A DNA stretch of 25,362 bases from Hofstenia miamia. Taxonomy: Eukaryota; Xenacoelomorpha; Acoela; Hofsteniidae. The notes beneath the pieces were generated by a model. It was not told where the DNA came from, made no database searches, and saw only the letters and a program-made list of their open reading frames with translations. How positions within the stretch are numbered: position 1 is the stretch's first letter; the number at the start of each line of letters is the position of its first letter. This document shows, piece after piece, positions 20,194 through 25,362 of this stretch. The position numbers and the translations under genes are program-made. The DNA is taken from NCBI GenBank assembly GCA_900660155.1, contig CABFPE010000448.1, positions 340,284-365,645 on the forward strand, given 5' to 3'.

Positions 20194-20411
20194 TTTGCAT
20201 TGAGTTCTAACTTCCTTCTTGATTTTCTTGGTATCCCTATGCTTGTACTTCCAAAAGTTGAAGTTAACAAGTGCGAACTCAAGAAGTGAGGCAAACACAA
20301 AAACAAAACAAGTAAGTAGGTAAATGTCAATCGCTTTCACGTATGAAAATCGAGGTAACGACTCACGCGCACTGGTGAAGATAGTAGTCATTGTCAAGAC
20401 TGTGGTAATTC
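20194..20411 (-). CDS. Cys-loop ligand-gated anion channel, TM2-TM3 exon
   Basis: Exon of 218 bases. It begins in phase 1 (GA completing a Gly codon) after AATTATATTTAG and ends in phase 0 at AAA before GTAATA. It codes [20 protein letters not shown], the second half of the pore-lining TM2 and the M2-M3 linker, then [20 protein letters not shown] and [10 protein letters not shown], which is TM3. A basic start to the cytoplasmic loop ([14 protein letters not shown]) follows. 'TTVLTMTT' and 'SYVKAIDIY' are hallmarks of inhibitory GABA/glycine/pH-gated-type subunits; glutamate-gated channels have SYTKAIDVW here. The pore -2' PAR motif that would confirm anion selectivity lies in the preceding exon, not found in this window. 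The receptor subtype cannot be settled from this part. Confidence 0.92.
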
Positions 20412-21659
20412 CTAAATATAATTGTTATAGACATGCAGTAAATTTTGGAACCATGATGCTTAGGAGTAAAGATTTTTAAAATAACTTTTATACTTTACAC
20501 AAACAAAAATATGTTTACTTGAACTTGAGTATTCATTCAACGAAAATAGTTGCAAATATATAAAGTCGAGCTCTGTGGGATCAGAAATGTATTGGCTCCG
20601 TACCACCCAGTTCTATTTTTTTATATTTATATCTCAATCCATATGAGCTGAAATAAATTCTCTGGTCCAATGTGGTCTCACACCCACAATAGAAATTCTA
20701 TTTTGGCCAACATTGATAAAATACTAGTCGCAGACCGATATATTTTGCCCCATGAAACTAGGACCAGTAAGTCCCATGCAAAGAAGATTGTCGAACAAAT
20801 TCAAATATACACCTCTAATAACGCTAATAATCAACTTGACTTTGTGAATGCGAAGAAAACAGTTTTACATAAGATCATCTCTTGATCATTTTCTCCAACT
20901 ATGCTTAAATAAGTCAGATCTGTTAGGGTAAGATAGCATACTAGTATCCCTACACTAGATTATTGTTTATGAATGAATAATTTAAGAAATGTATAGATCT
21001 AGACTAAGGGATAAGCAAAAGTTGTTTATTACTGAATATTTTACCTAAGCCTGGGTTTATGAAATATGCATTTAGCCTTGCCGTTCTCTTCTTATATGTA
21101 TTAACTATTGATTGCAAAATTTCCAGATAAATTTCACGGAATTTCAACAATATTCCAATATTGCAATTTAAACCAGAAAAGCTAGTTGTACCTGATCTCC
21201 ACATATAAATAGCTCAATATGGATAAAACTTGAATATATTCCATGCCAAAGTAACCACATTTTAATGGCTGGATTTTGTCCCAAAGATTATGAAACTTAA
21301 TCCGCAATTCTACGTATTTCACGTTCTTAATGTTAAAGTATACTATTATTATTACATAACTTTGATTTCTTGCTTTCTTCTACGTCATTGTTGCAATTAA
21401 ATACAAAATTCATAATCAATAATTTCAGTAATATAAAATAATCACAACTTTAAGTTATTTGAAATCAAAACATTTTAAGTGGATTAGTTTATTCATGCGC
21501 GCCCATACAAGGAGGTAGCGACATTAACTATTACAATAAATTCGGATTGTGTTCAATAAGACTTGTAATTAATATGGATTTTATTGTATTTCAATATAAT
21601 TTGTTTGTTAACAGCTTTGATTGTTTTTAGTAAAATACGGACTATTTAACTAAAAATTG
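20412..21659. other. Probable intron or intergenic DNA
   Basis: Upstream side of the channel gene. Short frames (20,670-20,885 plus; 21,004-21,204 minus) carry no recognisable domain. No minus-strand sequence coding the TM1 'SFW' motif was found here or further right. Confidence 0.5.
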
Positions 21660-22039
21660 CGGGCCTAGGTTTGGCAATTAAGCCAAGTTGGACACATCTG
21701 CCGAACTGGTCCAGACCAATTTTGAGACAGTACGTGAGCTGTGGGTTTGGGTCAGGCTAAAAACAGCGAGCCTTTACCTCTACAGCTTGGGTATAGAAAA
21801 NGCAATTAAGCCAAGTTGGACACATCTGCCGAACTGGTCCAGACCAATTTTGAGACAGTACGTGAGCTGTGGGTTTGGGTCAGGCTAAAAACAGCGANCG
21901 GGCCTGGGTATGGCAATTAAGCCAAGTTGGACACGTCTGCCGAACTGGTCCAGACCAATTTTGAGACAGTACGTGAGCTGTGGGTTTGGGTCAGGCTAAA
22001 AACAGCGAGCCTTTACCTCTACAGCTTGGGTATAGAAAA
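21660..22039 (+). repeat. Three-copy ~141-bp repeat with single-N joins
   Basis: Copy 1 (21,660-21,800) and copy 3 (21,899-22,039) both run from CGGGCCT to TATAGAAAA and differ at about three positions. Copy 2 (21,802-21,897) is an internal part, identical to copy 1 where they overlap. Copies are separated by single Ns at 21,801 and 21,898. The unit is GC-richer than its surroundings (for example CTGCCGAACTGGTCCAGACC). It codes for nothing I recognise, and the 66-codon frame across copies 1-2 exists only because of the joins. It is either a true tandem or dispersed repeat collapsed in assembly, or allelic contig ends laid end to end. Confidence 0.8.
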
Positions 22040-23098
22040 TTTCAAGGATTTTCTTGAATTTTCTAAGTAATTTAAAATACAAATTTATTAATAAATACAG
22101 ATTTGTTCTTTAACCAATCCTCCTGGAATCCAATCATAAACTATAAAGCTCCATTAACAAGTCATGAAGAAACTTTAGAATCCTAACTTTTTGCTAAAAA
22201 TCGTTTGAGTACTAATTGTAAAGGTAAAAGTATTGCCTGTTTTCATATGTCATGGTTCTGATAATGGTGGCAAACTCTAGTCGTTCTTGGATGCTATGAA
22301 GGAATGAAATCATACTTTTGAATTTATTTTTCGAAACCTCGTACATAATGTTTTATACAAATGAGTATGCAAACGACTATGGCCTTAAGGATCTATAAAA
22401 AAAATTCTCTACCCTCTATACAAAAATTTCCCCCTTACATGTGAAACGTCACCTTACGATTTAAATTACTTTATACCTACCAATAACTTTGTTTTAAATC
22501 CTTACCTCATTATATTAATCGTATCTAGTTATTTGAGCATAATTTTGCCGGATCTAGCCACTGAAATGAAAAACAGTCCAGTCCACATCCTATCCATAAT
22601 TGCAAAGAAGAACCTTCATGCTAAATTTTCTCATTAATTCCATTCTATCTGATATACATGTATCAATTTCGTAATATCAAATATTTTATCATAAAATGCA
22701 AAAATGCTAGGCCTACTTCTTTTTCAAAAAGGTCGTATTATTGTTGAATATCCGTCTACAACAACTTTTGAAAGGTGTTTTTTGCAAAAGAATATTCCAA
22801 TATTTTTATTCATTTTGGAGCATCAGTAGATAAAATGTGGGTTTAGATATTACATGATTAGCATTACCATTGAAAAGGGATCTACCATTAGGCTTTGCAT
22901 CTGTCTTCAAAAAGGTTTCAATTTTGTTGACAATATTTGTTGATTATCAAGGCCTACTATATAGAGGGCTGTGAAGTCAGTCATTCTAGAATACATTCTT
23001 AGACAAGGCTATCTGTTTATATGATTTAACTATAAAATATTGTGTAGCACACTACATTTTTTAAGATGGAAGAGTCAATTTATTTAGTCAGAATGTCT
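22040..23098. other. Gene-free stretch
   Basis: AT-rich, with no supported gene. At 22,337-22,345 AACCTCGTA occurs; its complement TACGAGGTT resembles termini of some mariner-like elements, but no partner end was found. Confidence 0.5.
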
Positions 23099-23117
23099 GG
23101 GGTACAAAAAGTACCCC
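23099..23117. repeat. GGGGTAC hairpin repeat, copy 1
   Basis: GGGGTAC, five A bases, GTACCCC: a perfect 7-bp inverted repeat. It is followed by AAACTGTC and preceded by TCT. Copy 2 lies 178 bp downstream in the same orientation with the same flanks. Confidence 0.8.
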
Positions 23118-23276
23118 AAACTGTCTCTACGTAGTATACAACAATATTTCAGGTCGTTGTGCTCAAATTATGTTGAAACTTTAAAATATAGTATTTCTAT
23201 GATTTTCATGAAAAGTCAATCAATATCAATAAGTTTCATATAAATCTTTCCAAACTGTTAAAGAATTAAAAGCTCT

Positions 23277-23295
23277 GGGGTACGAAAAGTACCCC
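23277..23295. repeat. GGGGTAC hairpin repeat, copy 2
   Basis: GGGGTAC, CGAAAA-type loop differing by one base, GTACCCC, then AAACCGTC. With flanks, about 28 bases match copy 1 with three differences. A local duplication GCTCGGCTCGTT follows at about 23,324-23,353. Confidence 0.8.
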
Positions 23296-23945
23296 AAACC
23301 GTCGCTAACTGTTAATCCCGCTTGGCTCGGCTCGTTAGAAGCTCGGCTCGTTGACAAGTCTTGTTTGGATTGATGTTGGTTATTATGATTTTCTAGATTG
23401 AGTGATAACATTATATCGGATCTACTTTCTTCCTTTTTCCTTCTTTATTTCATGGTTATGTCCAATATTGTTTCTAATAAAATTTTAATCAATTCAACTT
23501 ACAAAATTCCAACTTTCAACGTTCCCACTTTAGAGAAATCATATACGTGAATCCAGCTATAAATACAAATTTGCATTAATGCATTGTAATTGCCCTGAGT
23601 AAATGCTTGGCCTCCTTTTTTTAGGTGACTTCTCTTAGAGAAAAATCCAAGTTATATCTCTGACGGTAATATTCTGGTGTAATCAATTCATCATTTGAAG
23701 AATGTAGTGTTGTATTCTTAAGTTATTAATATTCATGTGAAATTTTAAATAAAACTTTGAATGTTGCCTTCTCCATGAATTATATACATTCGTTCAGAAA
23801 TATTTGATTTATTGATGTTAAATCAATGTTAGTCGTGATTTTTAAAAGTTTGGGGAACGCTGCGATTGGACACTTGCGTAGCTAGTTATAATTCTTTCAA
23901 CAAATAGCTTTTTAGACTAGAATTTTTATCATATATTTGATTTTA

Positions 23946-24442
23946 ATGAATTCTGTAAGTTTGTTTTATTTTGGCATCGTTCTAAGGCTTGCAGCAACCT
24001 GCAACATTGATGAATATACCTGCAGTAATTTAAGTTGCATACCACTGGAGAAAGTGAATGACGGAATTATTGATTGCCCTTCTAAGTATGAAGATGAACA
24101 TGGTAAATATTTTTGTCACAATGGCAAACTGAAATGTAAAAAAAACACAAACCTGTGCATTTATGTCAGTTATGCATGCAATGGTCGCAATGATTGTCCG
24201 TCTGGAAGTGATGAAGAAAATTGTAATGAATGTCCTGGTTTTAACTGCGTCAACAATAAATGCATAAATTCAAGTAAATCTTGTGAAACGGCAAGCGATT
24301 GTATCATTGAATGTACTTGTCCAATGGGTTACATGGTGTGCAACCGTGAGGAATTCGTACATGATGTTGCCATTTACAAACAGAGTTGCATAAAAGCCGA
24401 AGTCTGCTCCACTAGCTGTGGAAAGTTGCTATTGACATGCGA
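23946..24442 (+). CDS. Secreted/extracellular LDL-receptor class A domain protein, first coding exon
   Basis: ATG at 23,946 begins MNSVSLFYFGIVLRLAATC, a plausible signal peptide cleaved before TCNIDEY, so I chose this start. The frame is closed by a TAG 33 bases upstream. Three cysteine-rich LDLa-like modules follow: residues ~19-49 (CNIDEYTC...GIIDCPSKYEDE), ~55-92 (FCHNGKLKC...YACNGRNDCPSGSDEENC, with the SDE calcium-box end intact) and a diverged third from ~95 (CPGFNCVNNKC). A further cysteine-rich stretch ends at LLLTC. LDLa modules are calcium-stabilised ligand-binding folds on receptors and secreted proteins. The exon most likely ends at 24,442, before GTGAGT (phase 2), because reading on gives a stop within three bases. 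Downstream exons are not in the window. Intact frame; function unknown. Confidence 0.72.
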
Positions 24443-24448
24443 GTGAGT
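24443..24448 (+). promoter_or_regulatory. Candidate splice donor of LDLa exon
   Basis: GTGAGT matches the consensus donor and sits exactly before the in-frame TGA, which would then fall inside the intron. Confidence 0.6.
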
Positions 24449-24887
24449 TATTAATGCTATTATATTTCATAAGAAACAACAAAATTTTCAAAAATTGTAG
24501 TTTTTAGGCTGTTTTGGAGCTCACTTTGTTCGTTTTTTGCATTTAGGGCGTTGTAGTACCATGCAAATTGTTTTCAATGACCTTTCAATTTTGACATATA
24601 TGCCCTGCCTAAAAATTAGTAAAGATTTTCTGTTAAATTGAAATAAAAAAATCAATGATTTCTCTACCAAAGTCACTTTGAAGAATGGTTGTCAACTGAG
24701 AATGTTCTTGTGTTTGGATACGCATGGTAACAGGTTTGAGATAAAATTCCACTCCACGAAATTTTCTCTGGGAATCTCCATGGGGCCCCACGAATCCTCT
24801 TGACATAGATCATATGGGAATGTACAGTATATCTGTGCTAGCTATTTTTGGTTAATGGTTTTAAGGCAAAATTTATGCAAATTCAAA
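24449..24887. other. Presumed intron, no feature
   Basis: No coding frame or repeat recognised. Confidence 0.4.
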
Positions 24888-24941
24888 TATATATATATAT
24901 ATATATATATAATATACATATATGTATATATATATTGTATA
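24888..24941. repeat. AT/TA-rich microsatellite
   Basis: Alternating AT runs with small interruptions, immediately left of the MITE. It supplied the TA target for the insertion. Confidence 0.85.
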
Positions 24942-25192
24942 TGTTACAGTAAGATTGTGTTAGTAGGAATTTTGTGAAATCTTTAAAATTTCTGTGAATT
25001 TGTGAAATTGCTATTTCAGTTGAAAACTTCATAAAACCACTAAACTTGAGGTGTTGGAGTTAGTATTTTTCCAATAATTCACAAAATATCTAGGTATTTT
25101 AATGTTTTAATGAAGTTAGGTAAGTGAAATACCAATTTCACAAATTCCCTGAATTTTAGGGATTTCACGAAATTCCCAATCTTACTGTAACA
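24942..25192. mobile_element. 251-bp fold-back MITE with TA target duplication
   Basis: The left end TGTTACAGTAAGATTG is matched exactly by the complement of the right end (25,177-25,192). After an 8-base offset the similarity continues inward for about 60 more bases (GGAATTTTGTGAAATC against GGAATTTCGTGAAATC, then GAATTTGTGAAATTG on both arms), so most of the element is an imperfect palindrome. TA flanks both ends. There is no coding capacity. The structure and TA duplication fit a Tc1/mariner-mobilised MITE. The internal GGAATTTNGTGAAATCC motif is itself nearly palindromic and may be a transposase-binding repeat (inference). It probably lies in the intron of the LDLa gene. Confidence 0.88.
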
Positions 25193-25362
25193 TATATATG
25201 TAAATCAAATCCATTAAAATAGTTTTTCAGGTTGGCTGTCTTCCGACGAATTACAAAGCTGATAGCACTTTCAGTTTCATGGTGCCCCTCAAAAACATTT
25301 TAACCACCTTGTATTATTCTGTTAAAGAACAAATCTCATTGTTCATTTAAGAAATCTGAATT
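25193..25362. other. Right edge, no feature
   Basis: No gene, repeat or splice exon that I can support. Confidence 0.5.

Noticed and set aside
20670..20885. 71-codon plus-strand frame
   Set aside because: Starts with ATG and is protein-like in parts, but no motif, partner exon or repeat similarity supports it.
21004..21204. Minus-strand frame starting YMWRSGTTSFSGLN as a possible ligand-binding-domain exon of the channel gene
   Set aside because: The 'W-x-S-G' start faintly resembles the loop before TM1, but the following residues do not match the family, a stop lies just upstream and no acceptor/donor pair fits the phase-1 requirement.
21688..21888. 66-codon frame with an internal repeated peptide
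   Set aside because: It exists only because two repeat copies are joined at an N; there is no coding signal in the unit.
22337..22345. TACGAGGTT (minus strand) as a mariner terminus, with TACGAGGTTTTT at 18,516-18,530 as partner
   Set aside because: The two sites are 3.8 kb apart with channel exons between them and do not form extended inverted repeats.
1..25362. CRISPR arrays, operons, phage defence or other prokaryotic systems
   Set aside because: The content is eukaryotic throughout (spliced exons, LINEs, MITEs); no arrays or operonic gene clusters are visible.

Overview
The window is AT-rich metazoan nuclear DNA, most likely from an arthropod. The evidence is a spliced invertebrate-type Cys-loop anion-channel gene, phase-compatible introns, several non-LTR retrotransposon (LINE) lineages, a mariner-family transposon, a Penelope-like relic and fold-back MITEs. 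Nothing looks prokaryotic. I cannot name the species.

Region 1-10,320 is a retrotransposon graveyard. A plus-strand LINE piece at 188-2086 keeps an open reverse transcriptase (RT) frame with an intact FADD box and ends in a (GTT)n tail. Minus- and plus-strand LINE scraps follow at 2376-2547 and 2740-3360. A second plus-strand LINE runs from about 3640 to 10,312: ORF1 with zinc knuckles, part of the endonuclease, a decayed RT and an (AAAT)n tail. It is interrupted twice. A 424-bp inverted-repeat element (4211-4634, 9-bp target duplication) sits inside an ORF1 zinc knuckle. A different LINE of R1/I/Jockey type in minus orientation (about 4889-7910) lies between ORF1 and the endonuclease.

Region 10,320-16,000 has long gene-free stretches with more relics: a Penelope-like GIY-YIG endonuclease (12,195-12,790), an R2-like C-terminal zinc knuckle/endonuclease fragment (13,018-13,529), and a minus-strand LINE 3' half (14,188-15,920) split by a 5'-truncated mariner transposon (about 14,562-15,547).

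Region 16,800-20,411 carries the best cellular gene: the last three coding exons, on the minus strand, of a Cys-loop ligand-gated anion channel (TM2-TM3, intracellular loop, TM4). Splice sites and phases agree exactly. The exon for TM1 and the ligand-binding domain was not found up to 25,362, so the preceding intron is probably longer than 4.9 kb.

Region 20,400-25,362 holds a three-copy repeat with single-N gaps (21,660-22,039), a pair of GGGGTAC hairpin repeats (23,099 and 23,277), a plus-strand first coding exon of a secreted LDL-receptor class A protein (23,946-24,442), and a clear 251-bp fold-back MITE with TA target duplication (24,942-25,192). The LDLa exon probably lies antisense within, or beside, the long channel-gene intron.

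Four single Ns (328, 12,087, 21,801, 21,898) mark contig joins. The first, and probably the last two, are flanked by unmerged duplicate sequence, so apparent tandem repeats there should be distrusted.
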